A DNA stretch of 64,000 bases, taken from an uncultured Ruminococcus sp. Lineage in GTDB: Bacteria; Bacillota; Clostridia; Oscillospirales; Acutalibacteraceae. The notes under the pieces were generated by a model. It searched no databases and had not been told where the DNA came from. It worked only from the letters and a program-made list of their open reading frames with translations. This document shows, piece by piece, positions 16,089 through 25,060 of this stretch. Position 1 is the stretch's first letter; each line of letters opens with the position of its first letter. The DNA lies in assembly GCA_902785355.1 (NCBI GenBank), contig CACZYF010000008.1, positions 22,080 to 86,079 on the forward strand, written 5' to 3'. A program made the position numbers and the translations under genes.

Positions 16089-17714
16089 ATGCCTTTGTGT
16101 ATGGGTTGCTTAAATGAGATTCCCGCCGCTGATTCCGTATGTGAAACCTGCGGTTTTAATAATGCAGAGAAGCAGTCTGCGCCGTTTTTACCATACGGCA
16201 CGGTGCTGAATAATAAATATGTAGTCGCCAAAAACCTCGAGACAAACGGCGAGAGCACACGTTATCTCGGCTATGATAAAGAAACCGGCACTGTTTTATC
16301 GATCCGCGAGTTTTTGCCGATCGGACTTTTTGACAGAAATCAGGATGAAACCGCCCTGTATGTCGAACCCGGGGACAGAGCCGACTTTGATAAGGCGCTG
16401 TCGGATTTTCGCGCCTATTATGAAACGGTTAATACACTCAGCGTTAAGAGCGCGATGATCGAGATCGTCGATCTGTTTTCCGAGAACAATACCGCATATG
16501 TGATAGAGGAGAACGATGATCTGCTTTCCTTTACCGAGTATGTGGAACACAGCGGCGGTCATCTTGAGTGGGATTCCGCTCGCCCGCTGTTCATGCCGAT
16601 CATCACCCTGATTGAGAATCTCCACAAGCTCGGAGTCGGTCATTACGCCGTATCGCCCTCTAACCTGTATGTTACCGCTGCCGGAAAGCTCAAGCTCGGC
16701 GGGTTCAGCACCGAGAACGAGCGCAAGCGCGGCACGATGCTGAAATCTCAGCTCTACAGCGGCTGTGCCGCTCCCGAACAGTACTTGGATAATTCTGCGC
16801 TTGATTCCGCGACGGATATCTACGGTCTGACCGCTACGTTGTTTTATGCGCTGACCGGTAATCTGCCTGCTAACGCGAAGGAGCGTGAGAAGGACGCGCG
16901 TCTCTTGATCAGTACGACGACCGTAAAGCGTCTGCCGCCCCATGTCGTGACCGCTCTCGCTAACGGTCTGCAGATGAAGAGCGATCAGCGTATCGCTGAT
17001 TTTGATGAACTCAGAGCGCAGCTCTCTGTATCTTCAACCGTTCAGGCAATCCAGGATGAGATCTCCCGCACCGCGAGTATGACGCCTATCAAGACTGAGG
17101 GCGAACGCACACAGTCCGGTGTAAATCCTACCGCCGTCGGATTAGTCGCGACCATTGTCGCGCTGCTGCTGTTTTCTGCGATCGGTCTGTTCTGGCTGCC
17201 GACGAACCCGATGATGGGTCTGTTTACAAACGGTTCTACCGCGCCGATGACCGTTGCGCCTCCAACCGAGTCATGGACGGGCCCTGTCATGACCAACTAT
17301 GTCGGTCAGAAATATGAGGACGTCGTCAAGGCGTTCCAGGGAAAGGTCAAGAAGAGCGCCGACGGTGAGTTCAGCGATACGGTTCCCAAGGGCAACATTA
17401 TCTCTCAGGAACCTCCCGCAGGCGATCCGATCGTCAGCGATTCCGACAATATCCTGTACGTTGTCGTCAGCAAGGGTCCGCAGATGACCGCTCTTCCCGA
17501 TGTTGTCGGCAAGTCGTCTACCGCTGCAGCCGAGGAGATCACGGGCTTGGGTCTGGTGGCTCTCATGGATGTGGATTACAGCGATACCGTTGCAGAGGGC
17601 AAGGTTATCGAATACGTAAGCCATAAGGCGGGCGACAAGGTCGAATCCGGTTCCGAGATCACCATCAAGGTTTCCCGCGGCGCTAAGAAGAATACAACTG
17701 CTGCCGATAATTAA
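16089..17714 (+). CDS. Zinc-ribbon, pseudokinase, two-PASTA membrane protein
   Basis: Predicted 541 aa; GGGGG precedes the ATG. A zinc ribbon is formed by C4, C7, C18 and C21. Residues about 35-320 follow the Ser/Thr kinase fold, including the DIYGLTATLFYALTG helix, but the active site is gone. The ATP lysine position reads SIR (R73), the HRD catalytic loop is HYAVSPSN (185-192, Asp replaced by Ala187), and DFG is GGF (204-206). One membrane segment (about 343-370) leads to two external PASTA domains (about 395-465 and 466-535). PASTA domains sense peptidoglycan or lipid II in PknB/PrkC. A signalling or scaffold role without phosphotransfer is inferred. It is single, with no phosphatase partner next to it. 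Confidence 0.85.
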   Translation: MPLCMGCLNEIPAADSVCETCGFNNAEKQSAPFLPYGTVLNNKYVVAKNLETNGESTRYLGYDKETGTVLSIREFLPIGLFDRNQDETALYVEPGDRADFDKALSDFRAYYETVNTLSVKSAMIEIVDLFSENNTAYVIEENDDLLSFTEYVEHSGGHLEWDSARPLFMPIITLIENLHKLGVGHYAVSPSNLYVTAAGKLKLGGFSTENERKRGTMLKSQLYSGCAAPEQYLDNSALDSATDIYGLTATLFYALTGNLPANAKEREKDARLLISTTTVKRLPPHVVTALANGLQMKSDQRIADFDELRAQLSVSSTVQAIQDEISRTASMTPIKTEGERTQSGVNPTAVGLVATIVALLLFSAIGLFWLPTNPMMGLFTNGSTAPMTVAPPTESWTGPVMTNYVGQKYEDVVKAFQGKVKKSADGEFSDTVPKGNIISQEPPAGDPIVSDSDNILYVVVSKGPQMTALPDVVGKSSTAAAEEITGLGLVALMDVDYSDTVAEGKVIEYVSHKAGDKVESGSEITIKVSRGAKKNTTAADN

Positions 17715-17871
17715 TACTAATCCTTAATAAAAACCTTTATCATCTATTGCGCTAAATTCCGCATAGCTGTGTTGGACTCCTTGACAGGCGACAGCCTGCC
17801 GGCGTCGTCCGCCTTGCTCTGCGAAATTTATCACTAATATCTGATTAAATCTTTTTATCAAGGATTAGTAT
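17714..17871 (-). mobile_element. 158-bp inverted-repeat element, copy C
   Basis: Same length and interior as copy B but inverted. Ends ATACTAATCCTTAATAAAAA and the near-mirror ending at 17871. It starts at the last base of the pseudokinase stop codon. The reverse complement of its interior matches copy B over TTTCGCAGAGCAAGGCGGA and CAGCTATGCGGAATTTA. Confidence 0.75.
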
Positions 17872-17892
17872 AACGACAGACGTGTATAAGAT

Positions 17893-17916
17893 CAGGTGGG
17901 TCGCTTGACCCACCTG
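17893..17916. terminator. Terminator between pseudokinase and XRE genes
   Basis: Perfect 10-bp stem CAGGTGGGTC/GACCCACCTG with a 4-nt loop. The downstream side is TTATGTTTATTT, so it probably acts on plus-strand transcripts and perhaps on the converging XRE gene. Confidence 0.6.
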
Positions 17917-17926
17917 TTATGTTTAT

Positions 17927-18592
17927 TTAGTATTTGATTTTTGAAAGTGTGTTTTCCGCCTGACGGATGACGTTGAAGATCTCGCCCGCTGAGTCGGGGT
18001 ATTCTTCAGCGAGCTTTTCGGGAGATAATTCGAGCGTTCCGATCGTTTTGAGATAACTTTCTCCCTCGCTGCTTGTCATGTTTTCGATATCTGCGAAGCA
18101 TTTGGATATAGCCGAGCTGCTGTAGCCGCTGTATATGCTTTTCGGAATGGTGAACAGATCGTCGGGGTTATTGCTGTTCGACGAATATAAACACCGGAAG
18201 ATGCGATAAACGCTCAGCATGAAGTAGTTGCTGACAGTTCTGTCCATGCGTCGGTTCTTTGCTGTGGCAGAGATATCGTAGATCACCCGCAGCATACTGC
18301 CGATCAGTCTTCGGCTGACGATCTGCGCGGCATTTTGTATCTTTGATTCCGTCTCCTGAGGTTTCTCGCTGAGGTCATATTCGCGGTCTACCGTTCTGCC
18401 CAGCAGATAATCGCAGCTGACGTTATAATAATCTGCAACCCTTACGACAAAGTCGAGCCCGCACTGACGGATACCCTTCTCATAATGAGAAAGCAGTGCT
18501 TGCGAGATACCCAGCTCCTGTGCCGCTTGCTTTTGACTTAGATTGCGTTCTTTTCTCAAAAACGTAATAATACGTGCGAAGTCACGGTTCAT
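17927..18592 (-). CDS. XRE-family transcriptional regulator
   Basis: Predicted 221 aa; AAGGAGTGATATA precedes the start. Residues 6-62 form a helix-turn-helix of the Cro/CI type (LSQKQAAQELGISQALLSHYEKG), ending in the usual CDYLLGRT. The remaining 150 residues are helical and unlike known ligand domains. The gene is divergent from the phosphatase at 18655. The 62-bp gap contains AT-rich inverted repeats (TACAA...TTGTA) that could be its operator. Targets unknown. Confidence 0.85.
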   Translation of the reverse strand: MNRDFARIITFLRKERNLSQKQAAQELGISQALLSHYEKGIRQCGLDFVVRVADYYNVSCDYLLGRTVDREYDLSEKPQETESKIQNAAQIVSRRLIGSMLRVIYDISATAKNRRMDRTVSNYFMLSVYRIFRCLYSSNSNNPDDLFTIPKSIYSGYSSSAISKCFADIENMTSSEGESYLKTIGTLELSPEKLAEEYPDSAGEIFNVIRQAENTLSKIKY

Positions 18593-18654
18593 TATATCAC
18601 TCCTTATACAATCAGTATAAACTATAATCTACAATTTGTAAAGTAGGTGCGATT

Positions 18655-19284
18655 ATGAAATCTTATTATATTCATATGATTCGTCACGGTGCTATCAGCC
18701 CGACTTTAAACGGCAGGTATATCGGCGTAACGGACGTCGGGCTTTCCGATAAAGGTAAAGAAGATTTGAAAAAGCTTGATTCAACCATGGATTATCCGTA
18801 CGCGAAGGTCGTGTTCTCATCTCCTCTTAAACGCTGTACCGAAACGGCTCGTTTGATCTATCCCGGCGTTGAGCCGCTGGTGATCGATCAGCTCTCGGAA
18901 TATCACTTCGGTGAATGGGAGAACCGTTCGGCTGACGAGTTAAAGGGTAATGAGAATTTCGCGAAGTGGCTCGCGGGCGACAACTCCGTCAAGCCGCCGA
19001 GAGGGGAGAGCAGCGCCGATTTCACTCGACGCATCTGTATCATGTTCGAGAGTATCGTTGACGGACTGATCAAGACCGGCAACACCGACGCGGCGATCAT
19101 CACCCACGGCGGCGTCATGAATACCTTGCTTGCCGTCTACGGACTGCCTCAGGCAAAGCCCTTTGACTGGGCTTGCGACAACGGATACGGCTACTCGCTC
19201 CGTATCACGCCCGCTCTCTGGATGCGCGATAAAGTCGCGGAAGTATATCAGCAGATACCGGTTATCAGAGCCGAGGACGACTGA
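18655..19284 (+). CDS. Histidine phosphatase family protein
   Basis: Predicted 209 aa. HMIRHGAISPTLNGRYIG holds the RHG catalytic motif (His around 11), followed by SSPLKRCTETARLI and the second histidine in IITHGGVMN. This is the phosphoglycerate-mutase-like superfamily, nearest by eye to alpha-ribazole phosphatase/CobC or broad-range phosphatases. No cobalamin gene is adjacent, so the substrate stays open. Confidence 0.82.
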   Translation: MKSYYIHMIRHGAISPTLNGRYIGVTDVGLSDKGKEDLKKLDSTMDYPYAKVVFSSPLKRCTETARLIYPGVEPLVIDQLSEYHFGEWENRSADELKGNENFAKWLAGDNSVKPPRGESSADFTRRICIMFESIVDGLIKTGNTDAAIITHGGVMNTLLAVYGLPQAKPFDWACDNGYGYSLRITPALWMRDKVAEVYQQIPVIRAEDD

Positions 19285-19350
19285 TATCTGCGATTATGCA
19301 GTTTTATGTTGAAAAAATTTCATAAACCCGCAGAATTTGACAAAATATTA

Positions 19351-19379
19351 TTGTATTTTGCAAGTAGATGTGATAAAAT
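19351..19379 (+). promoter_or_regulatory. Promoter of the RpiR regulator gene
   Basis: TTGTAT (19351-19356), 17-bp spacer, TAAAAT (19374-19379) with an extended TGA in front; 32 bp before the start codon. Confidence 0.6.
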
Positions 19380-19410
19380 GAAAGATGGTTTATGAAATGA
19401 GTGTGATAAT

Positions 19411-20304
19411 ATGGTATCAAATCTGTTAGTCAGGATCGATCTGTCGCGCAAGACCTTCTCGAAGGGTCAGCGCCGTATCGCTTCCTATATAGAGGAGCAT
19501 TATGATGAGGCGGCTTTTATGACTGCCGCCAAGCTCGGTGAGGTCGTCGGGGTGAGCGAGAGTACCGTGGTGCGTTTCGCGACCCAGATCGGCTACGAGG
19601 GCTATCCCTATCTGCAGAAGGCGATGCAGGAGATGATCCGCGATAAGCTGAACTCGATGCAGCGCATCGAGGTGACCACCGGTCGAATCGGTAACGACGA
19701 TGTTGTCGAGAGTGTTCTTAATCAGGATATCGACAAGATCAAGCGCACCATCGACGAGATCTCCCGAGAGGATTTTAAAAAGACTGTCGACGCGATCATC
19801 AACGCGGAGAATATCTATGTGTTCGGTGTGAAGTCCGCTTCCCATATTGCCGGATTTCTTGCGTATTATCTCGATTTGATATTCGGCAACGTCCATGTTC
19901 TGGATTCCACTTCAAAAACGACCACCTTTGAAAAGTTATTCCGTATCTCCGACAAGGATGTCATTATCGGCATCAGCTTCCCGCGTTATTCTACGATGGC
20001 GGTCGAAGCGATGAGCTTTGCCCATGATCGCGGCGCCCAGGTTGTCGCGATCACCGACAGCATGATCTCCCCGCTGGTCGCGAACGCCGACGAAGTACTG
20101 TTGGCTCGCTCGGATATCGCCTCTGTCGTTGATACCCTCGTTGCTCCGCTCAGCCTGATAAACGCGCTGTTGGTCGCGATCGTTATCGAACGCAAGGATG
20201 AGATCATCCAAACCTTCGCGGCTTTGGAAGAGGTGTGGAAGGAACAGAACGTTTATGCTCTGGGTAATACGGAGAAAGCGGCTGAGGATAATAATGAAAA
20301 CTGA
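19411..20304 (+). CDS. MurR/RpiR-family transcriptional regulator
   Basis: Predicted 297 aa. The N-terminal winged helix (FSKGQRRIASYIEEHYDEAAFMTAAKLGEVVGVSESTVVRFA, about 12-55) precedes a SIS phosphosugar-binding domain (about 125-260, with IYVFGVKSASHIAG and DVIIGISFPRYS). Such proteins sense sugar phosphates. Its coding end overlaps the next gene by 11 bp, so the two are coupled. No sugar catabolic gene is adjacent; the regulon cannot be told. Confidence 0.9.
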   Translation: MVSNLLVRIDLSRKTFSKGQRRIASYIEEHYDEAAFMTAAKLGEVVGVSESTVVRFATQIGYEGYPYLQKAMQEMIRDKLNSMQRIEVTTGRIGNDDVVESVLNQDIDKIKRTIDEISREDFKKTVDAIINAENIYVFGVKSASHIAGFLAYYLDLIFGNVHVLDSTSKTTTFEKLFRISDKDVIIGISFPRYSTMAVEAMSFAHDRGAQVVAITDSMISPLVANADEVLLARSDIASVVDTLVAPLSLINALLVAIVIERKDEIIQTFAALEEVWKEQNVYALGNTEKAAEDNNEN

Positions 20305-21529
20305 TGTGATCGTGATCGGCGCAGGCCCCTCGGGAATGATGGCGGCAGGTACCGCCGCAGAGAACGGCGCCCGTGTTAAGCTGCTCGAGAAGAATCAGCG
20401 CGTCGGAAGGAAGCTTGCCATAACCGGTAAGGGCAGATGTAATATCACGAATTTCTGTGACAATGATGAGTTCATCTCTCATGTGACCGCGAATCCGCGT
20501 TTTTTGTACAGTTCCATCAACAACTTTTCCTGTTACGATACTGTAGCGTTTTTTGAAAATCGCGGTCTGCGAACCAAGGTAGAACGCGGCAACCGTGTTT
20601 TTCCCGAGTCTGACAAGGCAGCGGATGTGGTCGATACCCTCTGTGATTGGCTCTCTGAGCTCGGCGTAGAGATCATCCGCCGTGAGGCAAAGGGCTTGCT
20701 GATCGAGAACGGCTGTATCAAGGGCGTTCGTCTGAATGACGGCGAGATTTTCGCGGACAGTGTGATTGTCGCCTGCGGAGGATTATCCTACAAGGCGACC
20801 GGTTCTACCGGCGACGGCTACACCTTCGCAAAAGCGGCGGGTCACACCATTACACCGCTGCTTCCGTCCCTTGTCCCGCTGAATACCATCGATGCGGATA
20901 TTCCCGGACTTCAAGGCCTTTCACTGAAAAATGTCAGTCTCACTGTGATTGACCGTAAAATAAATAAAGAGATATATTCAGACTTCGGTGAGATGCTGTT
21001 CACGCATTTCGGCATCTCCGGTCCGATGGTGCTCTCGGCAAGCGCGAATATGCGCGATATGTCGCCGAACCGATATACCGTTATCATTGACCTGAAACCC
21101 GCTTTGGACAGAATAACGCTGGACAAGCGGCTTCTGCGCGATCTCTCTGCGTTTTCTAACAAGGATATGATCAATTCGCTTGGATCGCTTTTGCCGAAGA
21201 AGCTGATTCCCGTTGTGCTTGACCGTGCGGATATCCCTCCCCATACAAAATGCCGCGAAGTGACTGCTGCACAGCGCAAGTCGCTGTTGGATATACTTAA
21301 GGCATTTAAGGCGGAGATCCGCTCCTTTCGTCCGATCAATGAAGCGATCGTTACCCATGGCGGGGTGGACGTCAAGGATGTCGATCCCCGCACCATGCAG
21401 AGTAAGCTCGTCAAGGGGCTGTACTTTGCGGGAGAGGTACTCGATCTGGACGCTTATACCGGCGGATTCAATCTGCAGATCGCCTATGCTACCGGCAGAT
21501 TAGCCGGACAAAACGCTGCTGTAAAGTAA
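20294..21529 (+). CDS. BaiN/HI0933-like FAD-dependent oxidoreductase
   Basis: Predicted 411 aa from ATG 20294, inside the end of the RpiR gene. The Rossmann FAD motif is DVIVIGAGPSGMMAAGTAAENG (start split here: V4-G15), followed by GRKLAITGKGRCNITN, the signature of the HI0933/BaiN family. LKGLYFAGEVLDLDAYTGGFNLQ-like C-terminal FAD contact is present (seen as FAGEVLDLDAYTGG). In many Clostridia this flavoprotein precedes cmk, as here. The reaction in the cell is not established; some relatives reduce bile-acid intermediates. Confidence 0.87.
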   Translation: MKTDVIVIGAGPSGMMAAGTAAENGARVKLLEKNQRVGRKLAITGKGRCNITNFCDNDEFISHVTANPRFLYSSINNFSCYDTVAFFENRGLRTKVERGNRVFPESDKAADVVDTLCDWLSELGVEIIRREAKGLLIENGCIKGVRLNDGEIFADSVIVACGGLSYKATGSTGDGYTFAKAAGHTITPLLPSLVPLNTIDADIPGLQGLSLKNVSLTVIDRKINKEIYSDFGEMLFTHFGISGPMVLSASANMRDMSPNRYTVIIDLKPALDRITLDKRLLRDLSAFSNKDMINSLGSLLPKKLIPVVLDRADIPPHTKCREVTAAQRKSLLDILKAFKAEIRSFRPINEAIVTHGGVDVKDVDPRTMQSKLVKGLYFAGEVLDLDAYTGGFNLQIAYATGRLAGQNAAVK

Positions 21530-21575
21530 TTGTTATCAAATACCGGTCGCTGACCGTTGTTATTAAGGAGTAATT

Positions 21576-22244
21576 ATGTCTATCGCTATTGCTATCGACG
21601 GCCCCGCAGGCGCGGGTAAATCAACCATTGCCCGCCTTGCCGCTAAGGAACTCGGCTTCATCTATGTGGATACCGGCGCTCTGTACCGTGCGATCGGACT
21701 CGCCGCTTCTCGCAGAGGCTTTTCTAAAGAAAGTCAATCGGATATCATTTCGATGCTTGATATGATTCGGGTGGAGCTGTCCTTTAATGATAAGGGCGAA
21801 CAGATCGTTCTGCTTGACGGTGAAGACGTCAGCGGACTGATCCGCACCCCAGAGATATCGATGATGGCGTCTGCTGTCTCGGCGATCCCGGAGGTCAGAG
21901 CCTTTCTGCTGGATCTCCAGCGCGATATGGCGCACACCGAGAACGTTATTATGGACGGCAGAGATATCGGCACGGTCGTCCTCCCCGACGCGAAGCTGAA
22001 GATCTTCCTGTCGGCGTCTCCCGAGTGCAGAGCGCGCCGCCGCTATGACGAGCTGATCGAGAAGGGTATGGATGTGAAATACGAGGATATCCTGAGCGAC
22101 GTGATCGAGCGCGATTATGCCGATTCCCACCGAGAGATCGCTCCGTTGAAGCCTGCCGAAGGCGCCGTGATCGTCGATACCTCCGGCGAGGATCTCGAGA
22201 CTTCCGTCAATAAACTACTGAATATCATGAGGGAACATATATGA
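21576..22244 (+). CDS. cmk: Cytidylate kinase
   Basis: Predicted 222 aa; AAGGAG before the ATG. The P-loop GPAGAGKST (about 8-16) and VDTGALYRA, then MDGRDIGTVVLPDA, identify CMP kinase, which phosphorylates CMP/dCMP with ATP. Stop overlaps the plsC start (ATGA). The order flavoprotein-cmk-plsC-ispH/rpsA is a known clostridial arrangement. Confidence 0.95.
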   Translation: MSIAIAIDGPAGAGKSTIARLAAKELGFIYVDTGALYRAIGLAASRRGFSKESQSDIISMLDMIRVELSFNDKGEQIVLLDGEDVSGLIRTPEISMMASAVSAIPEVRAFLLDLQRDMAHTENVIMDGRDIGTVVLPDAKLKIFLSASPECRARRRYDELIEKGMDVKYEDILSDVIERDYADSHREIAPLKPAEGAVIVDTSGEDLETSVNKLLNIMREHI

Positions 22245-22858
22245 AACGCAATCATTTCTACTTTTTCTGGAGAGGCTTTCTGAAACCGTTTTTCTTTTTG
22301 GTTCATCGCATGAAATATATCGGCGTCGAAAATGTACCCGCTGAGGGTTCGTATATCCTCGCCTCTAATCACCGTCTTGCGTCCGACCCGATCATTATGG
22401 GTATGGGTCTTAAGCGTCAGGTACTCTTCATGGCGAAAGAGGAGCTTTTCCAAAATAAGTTCCTCAACTGGTTCATGCGTAAGTTAGGCGCATTTCCGGT
22501 CGGCAGAGGTAAAGCCGATACCTCCTCCATCCGTCACTTCGAGAAGGCGGTGGAGGACGGTAATCTGATCGGTATTTTTATCGAAGGTACCCGATCGAAG
22601 GACGGCGAATTTCTACCCCCTAAGAACGGCGTCAGCCTGATCGCGTGGGATACCAAGACCCCCGTTATCCCGATCTGTCATACCGCTATCAACGGCAGAT
22701 TCGTCATGCACTACGGCAAGCCGCTGTCGCTTGAGGATATGGGCTTTGATAAGGGCGGCGCCCGCGAGTTCCGCAACGCCAGCCGCGTCATCATGGATCA
22801 TATCAAGGCGCTGCGCGAAGAGGATCTTGCAGCAGCCGGGGTTAAGAATAATGGCTGA
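22241..22858 (+). CDS. plsC: 1-acyl-sn-glycerol-3-phosphate acyltransferase
   Basis: Predicted 205 aa. The acyltransferase motifs are SNHRLASDP (H-x4-D, about 43-51) and IEGTRSKDGEFLP (EGTR), with a hydrophobic N-terminal segment. It acylates lysophosphatidate to phosphatidate at the inner membrane face. Overlaps cmk by 4 bp and the ispH-rpsA gene by 8 bp. Confidence 0.9.
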   Translation: MKRNHFYFFWRGFLKPFFFLVHRMKYIGVENVPAEGSYILASNHRLASDPIIMGMGLKRQVLFMAKEELFQNKFLNWFMRKLGAFPVGRGKADTSSIRHFEKAVEDGNLIGIFIEGTRSKDGEFLPPKNGVSLIAWDTKTPVIPICHTAINGRFVMHYGKPLSLEDMGFDKGGAREFRNASRVIMDHIKALREEDLAAAGVKNNG

Positions 22859-24941
22859 GATCATTGTCGCTGAGTCCGCAGGGTTCTGCTTCGGTGTGAA
22901 TCGTGCTGTAGATATTGCTTTTAACATAGCCCGGGAGAAGAAGGGCGGCTGCACGTTCGGACCGATCATCCATAATAAAGAATTGGTCAAGGAGCTCGGC
23001 GAGATGGGCGTTGTATCCGTCGATTCAATTGATGAGATCAACGGCAGGGAACCGGTCATCATTCGCTCTCACGGCGTCAAACGTGATATTTACGCCCGGC
23101 TCAGGGAGATGGGGCTTGATTATATAGACGCGACTTGTCCTTTTGTGTCGAAGATACATCGCATCGTCTATAAAATGAGCTCAAAGGGTTATACCGTTCT
23201 GATAGCGGGCGACGAGAATCACCCCGAGGTACAGGGGATCCTCTCGAACTGTGTGAGCAGTTATTATATCTTTCAAAATGAACATGATCTGGAGGAATTG
23301 GATAATATTATTCCCTCAGAGAAAAAAAATTGCATTTGCGTGGTTGCTCAAACAACCTTTAACAAAAAAATATGGCAAAATTGTTTAAAAATTTTGAAAA
23401 AACTATATACAAATGCCAAAATATTTGATACAATATGTAATGCTACGTCAAAGAGACAGGTCGAGGCACATTCTCTGTCACAGCGATGCGACTGTATGAT
23501 CGTCATCGGCGACCGCTCGAGTTCCAATACAAGTAAGCTTTATCAGATTTGTAAGAACAACTGCGGGCGCAGCTATATGATTGAAACAGCTGACGAACTG
23601 AAAACGGAGATGTTTGCCGACGCTGAGTTGATTGGCGTAACTGCCGGCGCTTCTACACCGGAAAGGATTATAAAGGAGGTACTGGATACAATGAGTGAAA
23701 ACATCACATCCAGCGTAAACGAAACTGAAAACTTTGAAGAGATGTTAGAAGAATCTCTGAAGAGTTTGAACACTAATGAAAGGGTTATGGGTACTGTCGC
23801 GAGCATTACACCGAACGAGGTGTATGTCGAGGTCGACGGCAGAAAGCAGACTGGCTTTATCCCATTTGACGAGTTATCATCCACTCCGATTCAGAGCGCC
23901 GATGAAGTTGTCAAGGTCGGCGATCGTGTAGAACTGCTGATTATGAAGACCAACGACGTTGAGGGTACCATCATGCTCTCCAAGCGCAGAGTAGACGCCC
24001 AGAAGGGCTTTGAGGAGATGCAGAAGGCATACGATGAGAAGCAGGTCCTGACCGGTCTTGTCACCGAGGTCGTCTCCGGCGGCGTTATCGTCGTTTCCAA
24101 CGATATCCGCGTATTTGTCCCCGCTTCTCAGGCTTCTATCGAGCGTGACGCGAATCTCGAGGAGCTCAAGGGTCAGGAGGTTCAGTTCCGTCTGATCGAG
24201 TTCTCTCAGCGCGGCAGAAGAAGAAAGATCATCGGCTCTATCAAGAGCGTTCTCCGCGATGAGCTCAACGCGAAGCGTGCTCAGTTCTGGGAGACCTGTG
24301 AGGTCGGTAAAACCTATACCGGCGTAGTCCGTACCCTGACTTCCTACGGCGCTTTCGTAGATCTCGGCGGCGTATCGGGTATGATCCATATCTCCGAGCT
24401 GTCATGGCTGCGTATCAAGCATCCGAGCGAGGTCGTCAACGTAGGCGATACTGTTGAGGTTTACATCAAAGACATCAATACCGAGACCAAGAAGATTTCT
24501 CTTGGTTACAAAAAGACCGAGGACAATCCTTGGGTCATCCTTGAGAGAGATTATCCTGTCGGCACCGTTGTCAAGGCGAAGGTCGTCGGTTTGACCGCTT
24601 TCGGCGCATTTGCCAACATTATCCCCGGTATCGACGGTCTGATCCACATTTCTCAGATCTCCAACAAGCGTATCGAGAAGCCCGCTGACGAGCTTGCTGT
24701 CGGCGATGAGGTAGAGGCTAAGATCACCGGCATCGACTTTGAGAAGAAGCGTGTCAGCCTGTCCATCCGTGCACTGCTGCCCGATGATTCTCAGCCCGCT
24801 CCCGTTGTTGAGGAAGAGGATGAGGTCGTAGCAGTTGTTGAGCCCGACGCTGAGCCCGTTATCCGCGAGCTCGAGGACGAGGTTCCCGCTGAGGTTGAGG
24901 CGCCCGCTGAGGCCGAGGCTCCCGCTGAGGACGCTGAATAA
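22851..24941 (+). CDS. ispH: IspH-ribosomal protein S1 fusion
   Basis: Predicted 696 aa from ATG 22851. Residues 1-280 are HMBPP reductase, the last step of the MEP isoprenoid pathway. The three iron-sulfur cysteines are visible: C13 (AGFCFGV), C96 (DATCPFV) and C196 (DTICNAT). Residues about 300-645 hold four S1 RNA-binding repeats, the third and fourth with [10 protein letters not shown] and [14 protein letters not shown]; an acidic Glu/Ala/Pro tail ends the protein. The fusion is common in Clostridia. An AAAGGAGG and ATG (23691, Met281) lie exactly at the domain junction in frame, so free S1 may also be made. The ispH part has an unusually AT-rich patch at 23320-23440. Confidence 0.95.
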   Translation: MAEIIVAESAGFCFGVNRAVDIAFNIAREKKGGCTFGPIIHNKELVKELGEMGVVSVDSIDEINGREPVIIRSHGVKRDIYARLREMGLDYIDATCPFVSKIHRIVYKMSSKGYTVLIAGDENHPEVQGILSNCVSSYYIFQNEHDLEELDNIIPSEKKNCICVVAQTTFNKKIWQNCLKILKKLYTNAKIFDTICNATSKRQVEAHSLSQRCDCMIVIGDRSSSNTSKLYQICKNNCGRSYMIETADELKTEMFADAELIGVTAGASTPERIIKEVLDTMSENITSSVNETENFEEMLEESLKSLNTNERVMGTVASITPNEVYVEVDGRKQTGFIPFDELSSTPIQSADEVVKVGDRVELLIMKTNDVEGTIMLSKRRVDAQKGFEEMQKAYDEKQVLTGLVTEVVSGGVIVVSNDIRVFVPASQASIERDANLEELKGQEVQFRLIEFSQRGRRRKIIGSIKSVLRDELNAKRAQFWETCEVGKTYTGVVRTLTSYGAFVDLGGVSGMIHISELSWLRIKHPSEVVNVGDTVEVYIKDINTETKKISLGYKKTEDNPWVILERDYPVGTVVKAKVVGLTAFGAFANIIPGIDGLIHISQISNKRIEKPADELAVGDEVEAKITGIDFEKKRVSLSIRALLPDDSQPAPVVEEEDEVVAVVEPDAEPVIRELEDEVPAEVEAPAEAEAPAEDAE
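23406..23434 (+). promoter_or_regulatory. Possible internal promoter within ispH
   Basis: TATACA (23406-23411), 17-bp spacer, TACAAT (23429-23434) with an extended TGA in front, inside an AT-rich coding patch. It lies 257 bp before the internal S1 start. Chance occurrence in AT-rich DNA is possible. Confidence 0.35.
23672..23693 (+). promoter_or_regulatory. Internal ribosome binding site and start for S1
   Basis: AAAGGAGG (23672-23679), 11-base spacer, ATG (23691-23693) in frame with the fusion at codon 281. It is the best Shine-Dalgarno in the neighbourhood and sits at the IspH/S1 boundary. Confidence 0.65.
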
Positions 24942-24951
24942 TTGATTATCT

Positions 24952-24983
24952 GCGGGTATCCGGTAGGATACCCGCTTTTTCTT
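24952..24983 (+). terminator. Terminator after ispH-rpsA
   Basis: Perfect 10-bp stem GCGGGTATCC/GGATACCCGC with a 4-nt loop and TTTTTCTTT. Confidence 0.88.
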
Positions 24984-25060
24984 TATTAGTCTGTATCAGA
25001 ATATTATTATTGAAATAATTTGATATGATATAATTAAAAATATGAATAGGATGTGATAAC

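Noticed and set aside
20198..20294. Upstream in-frame start for the BaiN-like flavoprotein.
   Set aside because: It would add 32 basic residues encoded inside the RpiR gene; the FAD motif begins right after the later ATG.
22731..22851. Upstream in-frame start for ispH.
   Set aside because: It would add 40 residues within plsC; IspH proteins begin close to the first iron-sulfur cysteine, as from ATG 22851.
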